64,000 nucleotides of DNA from Eretmocerus hayati (GCA_029851415.1 CM056742.1:146883121-146947120), one strand, 5' to 3'. Shown: positions 21,553 to 34,521, counted from the first letter of the stretch. Notes: generated by a model not told the origin, from the letters alone. A program made the numbers and translations.

Positions 21553-22733
21553 TTTTAAAAGGGTGTATGTGCGGAAAGCTAGATGCCCCTCACGAGTATC
21601 GTGAAATTGAGGCAAAAGAGAACCTGTATTAGGCTGAGATGTGTGTGAGATGCGACGATAGCAAAGGAGCTTTCATTCGGTTCTCACTTTCTCACGTGCG
21701 GTAGAATGATATAGAAGGAAAAGCGCGAAAGGCTGTGAACTTGAGTTTTATTGGAGCAAGCTAACGTTATACGCGTTGAGCGAAATTGTGTTGCAAATGA
21801 TGGGATATGAGTTGGGTTGAGTTTGTCTTTTGGTCTATCGTAATTGTTCTTTGTGAAAATCTTGCTTTTTGTCGATGAGAAAAATTGAGAGGGACGATTA
21901 TTTTGATAAGATCATTGTAACGCGAATTACACCTCATATTTATTTATGAATTCTTTTCATTGATGCATTCGCACGCTTTTTTCAAGTTTATTTTGCGAAA
22001 TCTAGATAATTTTCGGTTCATTCCGAATTGACCGAATAGGCATTTATGAGAGTTCATATTGGCAATGGCCAAAATTCAGCCGAACCAAGGCTTTCTGCAT
22101 TGGAGGCGAGGATCTTTTTTACGAAGATACTAAGACGACCTCCATTACACCTTGTTCAAATACATTATTTAGACAAGTTTTACAGAATAATGTAGGTATT
22201 CGAGAATGGATGCGAGGATGAAACGATGGTAATAAGAATATAGATTGAGATGAGAGGACGATGAGGAGCAATCACTTGAAAAGTCAATTATTCCCTGCTC
22301 TCACTTTACACAGTTCAATTTTCAGCTTGCTAAACGAGCTTCTTCTTGAATTACTCAACTTTTTAGTGATGGGTTTGGTCCAAGTTGAAGATAACGAAAT
22401 AAGCTTTGAATATCGATCTTGAGAGAAATTCTCTTCAGGCAACTCTTGAGAGAAATTGATGCAGCTGAGCACTTCATTAATACATTATCAAAGGGATACC
22501 GTGATTCAGACCAACTCTTTGAAATTCGAGAGGCTTGACTTGCTTGTAAAAGCTCGAGCACATTTTTCATTAAATGTAAATGAAGAAAAAGAAGGAGGTT
22601 TCTCGTTGCGCCGATTCAATGCTTAATGAATTTCGAGTGTTTGCGAAGGAAAAATACTCGATTGCCATCAATTGTTTATCAAAGTTAACAATACATCGAA
22701 GGGTTCTACGTGTCGAATATCGTTAATTGGAAA
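21553..22733. other. No recognisable feature
   Basis: Unique sequence; minus-strand ORFs of 62-71 codons at 22284-22570 have no domain. Confidence 0.55.
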
Positions 22734-22870
22734 ATAGTACATTTCGATACAAGGGCGTAAAACGTTTTAATCGCGTCCGAGTGATGGGTTTCCGGCCCGA
22801 GCCGCAGGCGAGGGTCGGAATCATCACGAAGATGCGAATAATAGGTTTTACGGCCGTGTATCTAACTATA
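22734..22870. mobile_element. MITE, GC-core foldback family, copy 4
   Basis: ATAGTA..GATACAAGGGCGTAAAAC pairs with GTTTTACGGCC..CTATAC. The centre carries GGCCCGAGCCGCAGGCGAGG, the same core as the copies in 6904-7863 but in the opposite orientation. A TGTGCGCAAA/TTTACGCACA pair follows at 22905-22945. Confidence 0.78.
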
Positions 22871-25178
22871 CTTTTCGATAAACTGTGAGTAAAAGTCGAC
22901 AAACTGTGCGCAAAGTGCACTTTTACGCACAGTGTATATTCGAGTGTTTCTTCACTATGTTTTATGGATTGGGCACTTAAGAGAAGGAGAAGTACTGAAA
23001 AAACGAAAGATAACAAATTGAAATTCAATTCATGCAACACATCATTGGTCAGTTTAAAATTCCCATCAGAATGGGATTTTCGATGAGTTTCAAAATTTTG
23101 AAAATGCCTCAATACTATCAAAAAGTACCCAGAGGCTATTTTCCTAAAACATCTGGATCCACATGTATACAATTTCTTGCAATGCTCAAAATATTTTTTG
23201 ATATTACCCTGTGGTGCAAACACCAATTTAAAAAGATTGAAACTGCTCTGCAGATGCAGAAATACCCAATCGATTTATCAAACAAAATACCCAATCATTT
23301 CTAGAAATGGACGTAGTTTTCCATTTGAATTTCGAATAACTCATGCGTGAGATGAATACCACTCAAATTACAATATATTAATGTCAATAAAAACTTTGTA
23401 TCGCGCTCGTGAAAAGTCGCATTTTGATAACAACAAAATAGACGCAAAAGCTCGAACGAACTATAGATATACATATACAGAAAATCGAAGAAAGCTCGAG
23501 CTTTGTTGTACCGATACGGGTATGTGTATAGGGCTTGGAGAAAAAAATGTCAGGGCGAGTAATGTAGGGGCTTTTCTCTCTAAGTATAGGGGACAACAGC
23601 GACGACGAAGAAGACGAAGACAGTAGTGTCGAGGGAGGGTGGTGGCGCACACCTGTGGCGCGCGTTAACGATTATCGCCGAGTGAGTGAACGATAAAGAG
23701 AAAGACAGAAAAGTACTGGTTCTCGCCAAAGCTCGAGTATATCGTCAAGCTCGAGTGTAATGCGTCCATATAATGCTTGACTTTATATACGACATCGCAA
23801 GAATCTAACTGGACAGTAGTTTTTACGTCGGGTGCTATTGCCGATGAATTTGAAATATCTTAGAGGAATCACTTTGGGAAATAGACTTTTTCGAGTTGAT
23901 TGAATTAATTTGGTACATTATTCAAAGCTCTGTAAAAGAAATTGCTTACATTGATTGAGGGCTTCTTTTTAAAATAATGTTTGAATTTACGTATCGATGT
24001 TCAAATACCTAGAAGTGGTCAATAAAAAGAAAATTTTCCAATAATTTGATGTTTGACAATGCTTCATTATCCGAATCGAAATTTGAAACAAGTTAATGAA
24101 GTTGAAATTTCCATTACGTCACAGAATTGGATCGGAATAACTTCGTACGCACAAAAATATGTGACGTTCACGACTTTTTTGCGTATGGAAGTTCAAGATT
24201 TATTTACCGTATTTTTTCACCGAAGGAATGGGTGATGGTTCTGGAAACTTTGAAGTGAATATCTATACGGCTAAATTATTACTTGGCAAACACATTCGAT
24301 CGAATGGTACCATTTTACACTTTATAGTATTCAAACATTTGGATGAAGCGAATCAAAGCATAGTTAAAAAACATCTTTGGATTTTGCACCTAACCAATTT
24401 TTATAAATAAATAATCGTGCAATTTCATTGACATTAGTTAATATCCATCAGCTTCTCATCATTTATGGATTCGGCTGTTAAAAATGTGTGACTTCTTTGT
24501 TTTGTTCATGGAGTCGACTGATGCGAATATTGTATGCTATATCGTAACGAGGTATTGTTGAATATTATATATCTATTTAACATCGACGTTCTTTGAATTT
24601 ATTTCCATCGTGTGATAAGGTATAATATCTGTGAAACCCCACAAATCGACTTGTAGATCGATTTGGGTTTTTTGAAGGCGATCGAACTTGAGAATTGGTC
24701 AACTTGCGTGGTAATAAAAAGTAGTTCGGAAACTTCATGGTGACATCATTTGGACGCAACTTTATCTAAAATTAAGGTATGACTCGGTACACGACTGCAA
24801 ACTTTTCCGACTACTTCAGTCGTTTGACGTCGCTTAATTTTCGTCGACCCACATGACGTGATATTGACGCTGATTCCTGGGAATACTTGTTGACTATCGA
24901 ATGGATTGAATGAATCGTTAGGATTTTTTATATGTATGTAAAACACGCTTGAAAATGATTTTTGCCATCGAATTCAAAATCATTAGGAAATTGAAATCAG
25001 ATTTTATTCACTTGCGTTTGTAATAGTTTTCAGTTCATCAGCTTGGCTGTTGATAAATTCAATTAGATCTAATTAATTGATTATAATCATGTCTTTATCA
25101 ATGATTTGATTTGGTGTAGCCGAGAGTAGGTCATTTATTATCATGAGTAATTTTGTAGATTTTTCGTCCTTGATGTTC
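22871..25178. other. No recognised gene; GA-rich tract at 23595-23640
   Basis: Contains an ORF of 90 codons (23032-23304) without domains and a CGACGACGAAGAAGACGAAG tract. The rest is unique AT-rich sequence. Confidence 0.5.
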
Positions 25179-25262
25179 AATATATGAGTTGATTATTTGG
25201 TCTCATCGATCTTGAAGGACGGTCTTCAAGAACGATGAGACCAAATAATCAACTCATATATT
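25179..25262. repeat. 84-nt hairpin, 39-bp stem with one mismatch and 6-nt loop
   Basis: Arms 25179-25217 and 25224-25262 pair along their whole length except for one base. AGGTCATTTATTAT occurs on both sides (about 25127 and 25264) in direct orientation. The size suits a pre-miRNA-like transcript, but the 16416-16461 match suggests it is a pair of transposon ends. Confidence 0.85.
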
Positions 25263-26279
25263 AGGTCATTTATTATGTGCAACTAGCCGTGTACATCAAG
25301 AATAAATGAGTAAACTGCTCTCCATCGTGAAGTTGAAAGACAAAAGGAAGGTATTCATTATGAATCAAATCAGAGCACAAAGGAAGTTTGTAAAAGTTCA
25401 TTCCAAGATAAAAAGTTACTCTTTCCGAGAAAAGTTTTGCATAAGTCATGCAAAAGTCAGGACAAAGCTGAGTAAATCAATGCGTAAATATTGCAAATTG
25501 AGTTGACCAGACCCACGGTCGGTACTGACTATCCAGATTTATTCTACTCAGTAAAAGAAAATAAATTTATCAAACGTGAGATTATTCATGCAATGTCAAA
25601 GAACAAGTTTATGAAAGCTTGATGTACGATACTCAAGTGCTGTAGAGAGTGTACATGAGTTTATCTAGACATTGAAAAGTTTTCATTGATTTTGAGTACG
25701 GTTGATGGCCCGCATCACATCCGTCGCCGTAAGCCGATACTTGCTCGGTATGTTCCAAGTTCATCCACCGGGTGTTTCGCGAAACTTGCATGCAAGTGTC
25801 CAATAAGCTAACTGACGTTGTAACATCCGGCTGATACACCGCACAAGGAGCTCACAAGGCTTCCTTCTTTTCGGGACGAATAATACAGGTTTATCGAGAA
25901 ATTTTGTATAGTTCATGATGCGGGGAGAGGAAGTGTACTCTCCAACACACATCCGAAACGAGGGCTTCCGTTGTCTCGTCATAGAGGAAATCGTAATGGG
26001 GCTTGGGATCTTCATGTACTTGTATTAGTTCAGGTGGTATTGGAGGATTCGTTTGAAACTCAAACAATTTGAGTATAAAAATTAGATATTATGGGTTATT
26101 TTTATGCCTAAGCAAGAGGAAAATTGGGAAAGTAATAATCGAAAAGTGAGATTTTGTGGTGTTATTCCATTAGATTCTAGGATGTAACAAGAATGAAGCA
26201 ATCTTTCAAGGAAAGTGTTTATTTCTACATGTGAGATGTGAAAAAAATCCTCAACTCGTATTTCGAAATGCATTAGAGT
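25263..26279. other. No recognised gene
   Basis: ORFs of 63-84 codons only, no domains, no repeats recognised. Confidence 0.5.
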
Positions 26280-26570
26280 TATTTTTTCTCAAATCCACCC
26301 AATTTCGAGATGACCCAGTTGAATTTCTAGCTAATTTCATCGAAAATTGCGTCCTCTAGAATTTTTTCAGTGAAAAAGGTCAATTTTTGCATTTTTTGGA
26401 CATTTGTATTTTTTTTTTAAATTTTCATTTGGGTACATAGGTCCATTAGAAATATATCAAAGAGGCTACAAAAAAATTTTTGAAGCCAAAAGATTAATTA
26501 TCGAAGCTCAGCATCATCACACCCCAGTCGGTCAGCTATGTTGTTTGGCGGTACGGCGCTAACTGAAGGG
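26280..26570. mobile_element. Remnant related to the piggyBac-like element at 42998-43829
   Basis: AAAATTGCGTCCTCTAGAAT, the preceding GAGATGACCCAGTTGAATTT and TTTTTGCATTTTTTGGAC recur in or near 43200-43560 with few changes. It ends GCTAACTGAAGGG followed by TTAA (26571-26574), as for a degraded TIR at its target site. The left end is not recognisable. Confidence 0.55.
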
Positions 26571-26574
26571 TTAA

Positions 26575-29279
26575 GATTTAATTATGAAATATTCATTCTA
26601 TTCAATATTACATCGAAAATCAATACCTAAAAACTGCTAATACTGTCATCCTTAACGGTTCTTAATTTTGATGAAAGCTCACCTACTCATAGTGTTTGGG
26701 GAATTTCTCAATTATTTGAATTTCATCCTAACCCCAAGGATGTCAATCCTATTTCACAAAATCATGGACAGACCTTCGCAAGATCATTCCATTAATTTTG
26801 ATAACAAATGTATGATCGACGCATGTCTAGAGAATGGTTTTCCGATTGAGCTTTGAATCCGTTCATAAAATAAATGAATAAGTATAAAAAAAAAAATAAC
26901 GTCAGGATACGATAATGTTATGACAAAGAACGATGAGTCGATGAGAGAAAGCCGAAGAAAATTGATTTGTCGACAAGGCAATCTCGAGTGAATCTCACTT
27001 CAGCACAAGAGACAGTTTGATGAATGAACATCTACAGGATGGCCTCTCTGATTACCGACATCTTCCGCTGCTTTTCTTCTCCAAAGCTTATCCTCCTACT
27101 CCTACTCCTCCTCCTCTTCTCGCTCTATATCACCCTTCCACTACATCACGTCCTTCCGTTAGTCGTTATCGATCTATTATGGTATTCTATTAGATTCTCC
27201 TCCCCGCACCAAATCCACTAGAAAGAACGAGTTCATCCATGACAGAAGCCATATTTATCCAGGGTAGGATGAAAGGATCACTGCGAGGGTTATCGAGGAG
27301 ATTAACCGAGTACTTCAAACTGCAAGTTTTCACTTCGCTCTCTGTGGTCACTTTTTAATTAAAATTTTTTAGATGCTTCACGGGGACATGGATGTAAACA
27401 CTTGATTGCGACATGTTTCCTAATAAAAATATTTCTTCTTTCTTAGGATTTTTACTTTACAATAAATAACCTCTTGTCTGCGATCATAAATTGGCCAAAA
27501 ATTGATACATTCTTGGGCTATATACTTTACAAACTTGAACGAGTCAATTTAAACTAGTTCCTCGACTAGTTTAGAGTCAAAATCGAGTGTTTGAATTTTC
27601 AAATCACTCGTATTAAGTGAGATGTAACTCATGGCAAATGAATTCCACCTGAAAAAGTCTAGAAAGATGAATATTGACTTAAAATGGACCATTTCAACGT
27701 CAAATTCTGTTGGAATCAACTATCAGTATTTTACTAGGGTTGCTCATAAACATTTTCATATCAAGATATAAATCATTTAACCGCACTAGGCAGGATTGCA
27801 GAAATTCATTTGATCGCTTTCACGACCAATAGTGGTCGAATTATATATATGTATACGTTAAGAGCAAATTGTTATAAATCATGTCACGCGTTAAACTTGG
27901 ATGATCCGTCATTATAAGCACTCTGAACGTGAGATAAGCCCTAGCGAAATAATTGACACCGCAATTGGAGAAATAATAGAGTAAAGGGGCTCAAAACATA
28001 TGCGAAACAGTCGGAGGTCGAAATTAAACGAGGCGCAGAAATGTGAGATTTAAATAAATGTATACGGGGCAGTACAGTTTATTTGTTACTCGTTGAACCG
28101 CGAGCTACTGTTGCGCTTCATATATATATTATATATGCTTCGTGACCATCAGAAATTCTGTATCCGGATAATACGTCCAGAGTGGAAATGGTTGACTGCT
28201 TTTTTGAATTCGATAGCTCGCATGCGGTTTATTATACGCCCGACTGGGCTCGTGCTATATAATATGCGTTTCTCTGGCAACAAATTTTTTTTACCCTGTG
28301 GCCCAAAATGTCGTGTGTACATGTGGCACGCTCGCAAATTCATTATATGTAGGACCAGACAAAGGGCAATGCGAAACATTTTGCAACCCTCTGTTTGTTT
28401 AGCCAACAGATGGTTGAAACTTTTCGGGTATGCTTCCAAAACGGTTTAGCTGGTATTTGAATGAGCGATTTTATACTGTTCGCCCGTATTTTCTCGTTAT
28501 ATCAACATTAGCAATTAAATTTTGAAGTAATGCGATGGGGTTAGTAGAGAGTAGATAATAGAGAATAGTAGTAACATACCGATTCGCCAACAAAGTATGA
28601 ATGCATGAAAAAGTTCTATCGCCTATAGGGAGATCCCAACTAATTTTGTTAATTCAGAGGTATAATGTCACGATAACATTGTGAAGATGATTTTTTGAAT
28701 GTTCATTGTAACTGATATGAAAATTCGTGTATCTTCACATTATCATAAAATGGTAATAAATGAGCAGATATGTGCAATGTTTGTTCGTAATTATTTGCAA
28801 TTTTTTTTGTGTCACAAGGGAGTAATCAATCACAACCAGAAAGTCGTTTCCCAAAATAATCTGGTGACAAATGAAACCCAGCACAATAACAACGACCTGT
28901 ACGAGGTCTAAACTCACTCATGAATATCTGGGTACAACTTTTTTCGTTAATGAATAGTAAAAGTGCTGCCATGACACCACTTTAACAATAATTGGCAATA
29001 GCAATGTCTAAAATTCATATTGATGGATAAATCGAGCTCAGAATTCAAATGAGATACAGCCAATGTGAAATTTATTGTAGAGAAGTGCTATTAAAAAATT
29101 TACGAAGTCTGATTCAGATCAAAATCACAATAAAATGATTATCGCACGGTAAAAACCCTTTTTGCAATTTTATATTCCGATGAAAATTATACCCTCGCTA
29201 TGTTTCAATATATGATGGGAGGAACGGCCGAATTGCGAGGCTTTTAATATTCCGATGTTTGGGTGCTAGGAAAAAATTG
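26575..29279. other. No recognised gene
   Basis: The longest ORF is 28093-28449 (118 codons, plus strand). It is mirrored by an almost coextensive minus-strand ORF and has no domain, so I do not call it. CTCCTACTCCTACTCCTCCT at about 27090-27115 is a simple repeat. Confidence 0.5.
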
Positions 29280-29429
29280 CAAAATATAGTATTCGCGAAT
29301 CTTTCATAAGATTACCCGCTTCCGAGTGATTATGTCGACCATTCTCTGCGGCTCAGGCCGAAAAACAATCACTCACAAGCGACCTACAGCCTCATAAACT
29401 CGATGCGAAATCACAAATGTACTATTTTG
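29280..29429. mobile_element. MITE, GC-core foldback family, copy 5
   Basis: CAAAATATAGTATT pairs with the inverse of TGTACTATTTTG. The core is CTCTGCGGCTCAGGCCG. The upstream flank TTCCGATGTTTGGGTGCTAG is shared with copy 2 at 7032-7056. Confidence 0.72.
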
Positions 29430-29432
29430 ATG

Positions 29433-29644
29433 CAGAGTTCGACAAGAAACTGATCTTGAATTTCGGTTCATTTCGGATCGGGGGGGGGGGGTCAAACTTC
29501 TGTGATAATTTTGGAGATGTATCCGATTAATTCTGATGCTGTGCATTCAAGATGAATGGAGATGAATTCCGAAATTATCTCAGAAGTTTGATCCTCCGAT
29601 CCAAAATGAACTGAAATTCAAAATCAGTTTCGTGTCAAACTCTG
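29433..29644. repeat. 212-bp foldback with a 12-G tract in one arm
   Basis: CAGAGTTCGACAAGAAACTG is mirrored by CAGTTTCGTGTCAAACTCTG. The left arm has 12 consecutive G (29480-29491) where the right arm implies only a short GGAGGAT, so the tract has expanded after the hairpin formed. It abuts the MITE at 29280-29429. Confidence 0.85.
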
Positions 29645-30649
29645 ATTTTGATATTCTAATTTATACATAGTTTTAGACACGGATGATCTACAAAAACTTG
29701 CAAGATTCAATTAAACGTCAGAATCAAATAGGGAAATGATTTGAGAAAATCGAGAATCAATTCAATTGAGTCCAAATACCCCCAGATCACATGAGGCAAA
29801 AGTAATTACTACCTCGATTACTACAGATTCCATATCCCATAACACAGAGAAATCTCGCAACTATAACTATGATCAGCAGTGACTACCGGACTCACAACAA
29901 TACAGCGGCGCAGCATCGAGAAATTTCGTAATGAGGCTATACGGAGATTGGGTTCAAAGTGGCCCGAAGGCCATACATCTCTGAACTGCATCAGCCACTA
30001 TACATGTATATGCCACTGTATAAACTAGGAAACAGGACAATATATAGGTATATATAGAATACAGCATCAAACTGAACTACGGTCAACGCCGTAAACAAGC
30101 GGCATTCTAACGCTTTGCGCAGTATATATTCGCGAGTGGGCGCGAGTTTGCGCATTGCACACAATACGAACTGTTGCTTTCCTCTGCAATAATGCACATC
30201 ACATGGGCTATATATATACAGAGTGATACAGTGATTCGGTTCCGCAAGGCAAACGACGATGACTGGCTTGATGTTGATTCTCTGTATGCGTTATGTACGA
30301 CACGGTATATAGGCCGGTAAAACACTTCACACTCATGAATTAAGTACTAGGAATTAACTCGTTCTCTATGGTACCGACCTTTAGATGTCTATATATACGG
30401 GAGATCTTGGTGAGTGAAAAGCAAAGTTCGCGTTGTAAAAAACCGAAATGCAAATTAATATAGGCGATCCCTTGTTTTCGTTACCCTTGTGAAGGTTTTC
30501 AAGGAGTTGGCAAAGGGAATTTTGATTTTGGAGAAAGACAAGGGTTGCACCGAGTACTTACTTTAGACACTAACAAATTTCAAACTGAGAATTTTGATAT
30601 TTCTGAGGTAAGAAGATACAAAGAGTTCATCGAAGACTCTGAAAGAATG
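29645..30649. other. No recognised gene
   Basis: Unique sequence with TATATA tracts near 30040 and 30210; ORFs of 68-72 codons lack domains. Confidence 0.5.
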
Positions 30650-30651
30650 TA

Positions 30652-31576
30652 CACTACCGGTCATAAGTTTGAGCTCACCCAAAAAATTTTTTTTCGATTT
30701 TGTGCGTTGAATTACTCGGCTCTATTTGACCGTGAAGGATTCTTCTGGAGCTCATTTTGAAGGTTTTTACACGTACTTTAAGATGGCATGATTAATTTTT
30801 ATCCGTACGGATCGGGATCTTACCAATTTGAGCTTGGAAAAGTGTCAATTTCAACGCTTTTTGAGAGAATCTTATGGCTCCTGCCAATTTGAACCACATG
30901 AATGTTTTAATATGGGAGTTGTGGGATACAAAAGTACCAGTCTAGAGCTTCAAAATCCGTTTTTGAACGTCCCTCTACGCCACTCTCAGTCCGAGCCATG
31001 ACATTTTCTTTGAGGGGAAATTTCTCGCAAAAAATAGCATTCCAATTCGAGAGAGATACAGAGACGCATTTTTATGAAGTATAATCATCATTTCTATCAT
31101 CTTTCATCTATATCTTGATTGAGGAAACGAGAAGCCTTTGAAATATGCCCCAAAAAGTGAATTTTCTCGTCATTTTTGAATCCAGGTGCTAGTTTTTGCG
31201 GAAAAATCTTCCCTCAGAGAAAGTGTCATAGCTCGGACTGGAAAAGGCGTAGAGAGACGTTCAAAAACGGATTTTGAAGCTTTAGACTGGTACTTTTGTA
31301 TCCCACAATTACCATATTGAAACATTCATGTGGCTCAAATTGGCAAGAGCCAAAAGATTCTCTCAAAAATCGTTGAAATTGACACTTTTCCAAGCTCAAA
31401 TTGGAAAGATCCCGATCCGTACGGATGAAAATGAATAACCCCATCTCAAAGTACTTGAAAAAAACCTTCAAAATGAGTTCTGGAAGAGTCCTCTATGGTC
31501 AAATAGAGCCGAGTAGTTCAACTCACAGAATTGAAAAATAAATTTTTGGGTGAGCTTAAACTTTTGACCGGTAGTG
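30652..31576. mobile_element. Tc1/mariner-type foldback MITE, 925 bp
   Basis: The ends CACTACCGGTCATAAGTTT and AAACTTTTGACCGGTAGTG are the TIR type known from Tc1-like elements, and both are flanked by TA (30650-30651, 31577-31578). The arms are about 390 bp and pair nearly throughout; a 135-bp spacer lies at about 31045-31180. No transposase, so it is mobilised in trans if at all. Confidence 0.9.
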
Positions 31577-31578
31577 TA

Positions 31579-32822
31579 TGCTTTGAATATAAATTACAGT
31601 AGACTTACAGTTGTAAGCACTCCTGAGCCCTGTACTTTGGTTACAGTCAACTTACAAAGGTAAACTGTAAAATACAGCTGTATTACCTCCAGGAACCCCG
31701 ATAACTTTCCCACAGTATCACGTGATACTTCATACAATTCTGTGGGTACACTGGAATGCTGATTTTTATAAAATTATTAACTCATCTACTCAACCAAAAT
31801 TCGATCAAGAAAATGAGTGTACACACGTTATGGTGACTAACACGCCACAGATGAGATGTGAACGATGTGGAGTACATTTTGTGGATAAAGAAACAATTTA
31901 ATGGATAATGATTGTTATACAGGTATGAACAGATTGTTTATTTCATCGTGATTTACTTTGCTTGTGGTGTCAATCAGAAGATCCTAGGATCTACAATTTT
32001 TTTACTAGTATCCTCAGAACAGCTCGTTAGAAGTTGGATAAACATTCATCACCAAGAAAAAACAGACTTAGCGTCGTTAAAAATGTTCTCCAATAATTAA
32101 GAAATCAAGTACGAACTTGTGGACAGAGTTTAATTGCGCGAGGAAAAATTTCGCGATGCAAGTTTCCTGTAATTATCAAAGCAGTTTCATGATTAAAGCT
32201 CCGACTTGATTGCCCTCTCCTGGTATACAACTAATCTCGTTGAAATAAACTAATCAAACTCGAGATGAAAACTTTCAAGAAATGTCAACATGTTAAACGA
32301 ATACTGGGATTCGGCAACCATGGAAGTGCACAAATTTTCAGTCACTTCTCGGAAGTTGGAGTGAGATTTTTCTTGTGGAGGCTCCGATTACAAACCCAGA
32401 AGCCCCAGTTTGAAACTTTTTTGGTTATTGTACCTAAATAGATCAATCAGAGTTGTTTGTGAGTAGGTTCAATTTCAGACGCACTATTTTGGTTACTTGG
32501 GTTACTTATTCATATGTTCTATCAAGATTGCACTTGGCTTTTCTGCTCATAATGAAAAACGTGGTGCAGAGTGCATGGATTGGTCGAAAACTTTCAGTGA
32601 CTCAAAAGCTTTTTTCGCAGCAGGCATAAAATTAGCTTGTGCAATCCTTATCCAATTTTGTTTCACGTGTCAGCGTAATAACTTACTTACAGGGAGTGTA
32701 TTCTGAATTTTGTGATAAAATTTTCCGGTTTAGGTGGCGATCTGCCGGTAACCTGTAAAATTTGCCGCTGTTGCTGCAGTCTGCCGCCGCGGTATGCCGT
32801 AAAAAAAATAATTGCCAGAAAA
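31579..32822. other. Unique sequence 5' of the retrotransposon
   Basis: A small inverted motif lies at 31600-31690 (TTACAGTAGACTTACAGTT and relatives). TGCCGSTAAC-like phrases cluster at 32735-32800 before the LTR. No gene supported. Confidence 0.5.
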
Positions 32823-33143
32823 TGTTGGAAATATACTTATACAACTAAATAGAACCATACGAATATATTCAAATGAGCGCGCGTCTTTTGTTGAACAACG
32901 GAACGGTTTGGTTGCTACGCCGCCCCATGACTGTCATCACTTCGTTGTGAGCCCTGTTCAAGTGCAGTCACGCCGCCAGTTAACCTCAACGAATTTTTCC
33001 GCTGTGTATATCGTGCTTATTGTATATATTGATTATTGTGTTTTTGAATCTACGAGTCTACGAATCAACGAGTCCTGAATGAACGAGTCATCAGTTTATA
33101 TAAATTGTGTGTCTCCTGCTTCAAAAGCCCTGCCGTGCTCTCA
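32823..33143 (+). repeat. 5' LTR, 321 bp
   Basis: It starts TGTTGGAAATATAC and ends GTGCTCTCA directly before the PBS, giving the canonical TG...CA. The first 276 bp are identical to 40685-40960. The last 45 bp have no counterpart in the 3' LTR. Confidence 0.92.
33097..33104 (+). promoter_or_regulatory. LTR TATA box
   Basis: TATATAAA sits about 40 bp before the LTR end, predicting transcription starts near 33125-33132. The 3' LTR stops inside this motif. Confidence 0.5.
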
Positions 33144-33164
33144 GGTTATGGGCCCAGAGCACGC
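33144..33164 (+). promoter_or_regulatory. Primer binding site, internal initiator-tRNA-Met type
   Basis: GGTTATGGGCCCAG is complementary to the anticodon arm of tRNA-iMet, the unusual half-tRNA priming known for Drosophila copia. Then AGCACGC follows, close to the continued complement with two extra bases. It abuts the LTR with no gap. Confidence 0.85.
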
Positions 33165-33263
33165 TTCCAGTGCGTAAACAGTGCAAATCTTCAACAGATC
33201 CAGAGCCTCATCGCCGAGCAGAGCTTCGGAGCAGCATAATTTCACACACTATAAAGATTCGAG

Positions 33264-34521
33264 GTAAGTGAAAGTGTGTGATCGCGAATAGAGTCAAAAT
33301 TGCGTTGTCTCAATGGTGAGCTTATTTAGCCCGAGTTCAAGTACGATTCTAAGATCCAATGAATGGTCCGCCGGCATAGCATAAATAAATACGACAGTGC
33401 GGTGAGTCGTATGAGTGTAGAATTTGATAGATTTCCAAGTTTCGTGTGTGATTGTCATTGTAGTAGGTTATCGACATCCCGGAGGAGCATCATCATCAAG
33501 GTTGCAGTTCATGTTGCATCGCGAATCATACAGCGTGTTCGTGGCGCGCACGTGTATATTCTCGCGCTATAAGCCAACCGGTGACGACGTGTTTTCGTGA
33601 TATCTCGCTCTCGCGCGCGCGCGTCCTCTCTCTCTCTCGTTTACGTGTGTTAGGGTTAGGTTTATATCGCGACTCGATTCGATTCGGTAAACAGACTCAA
33701 AGGGGATTCTTTGTGATTCGTCGGTTGACATTGAATACGATTTATCGAGCATGCGGCTTGCTGCAATAACCTTGTTTCTTGATGCTCACGTACGCGCGTA
33801 GGATGCATGTTTTGCTTGATCTCAAGACATGTAGATGTTCGCGGTTTTCTAACCAGGGCACTCGAATGTGTATTCTCGTTGCGTGGGGATGTTGCTGCTT
33901 ACATTGGCGATCGCTGCGATTTCTTGTGAAATATCTAGGCAAATGTTCTGCATTCATGTTTATGTTAATATATATATGATGCATTGATGTTCGTGTTATC
34001 ATATCACCGGTTCAATGAATCAAGAGTCTACGATTCAAGAATCTATGAATTGACAGAATTTGACAAATATCCAAATATTTTATTGAATTTTGGTAGATTT
34101 TATTAAGGTCGAAATTTGAAATAAAATTTCCTAGGTTCAATTAAAATTTGGATTCCGGGGATCAATTACAAATTGAAACTTGATGTTCGGTGAATTTTTG
34201 TAGTTGATTTAGAAGTTTGTGACGAAGTTGCTTACAGTGCTCATATGTGTGTGCGCAACCCAAATCTGGATTTTATCACAGCAGTGCTTGTTAATATCCT
34301 AGAGAGGTGCACATATGAGTGCATATGCGGCGAATAAGTCCAAAACTTCTGCTTCTTAGTTTTTCTGAAAATCGCAGTGCATTTTCTATTAACTTGGAAG
34401 TATGAAACATTATTGAAAGTTATATCTGGTATAAGAATCAAACTGAAAGAATCTAGAAAACATACGAATCTCGGACGAATATTTACGAATCATTTCAATT
34501 CTGTTTCATATCCCGGTTAAG
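33264..34521 (+). other. Predicted leader intron of the retrotransposon
   Basis: GAG|GTAAGTG at 33261-33270 is a near-ideal donor. The acceptor CCCGGTTAAG ends at 34521, immediately before the gag ATG at 34522. Inside lie CG/GA-rich sequence (CTCGCGCGCGCGCGTCC, about 33610) and several short ORFs that splicing would remove from the mRNA. No RNA evidence; the acceptor is weaker than the donor. Confidence 0.5.

Noticed and set aside
28093..28449. 118-codon plus-strand ORF
   Set aside because: A nearly coextensive minus-strand ORF exists, there is no domain, no splice or promoter support beyond TATATA repeats, and composition is consistent with chance.
33650..33665. TTAGGGTTAGGTTT as telomeric repeats in the retrotransposon leader
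   Set aside because: Only two imperfect units; too short to indicate telomeric origin.
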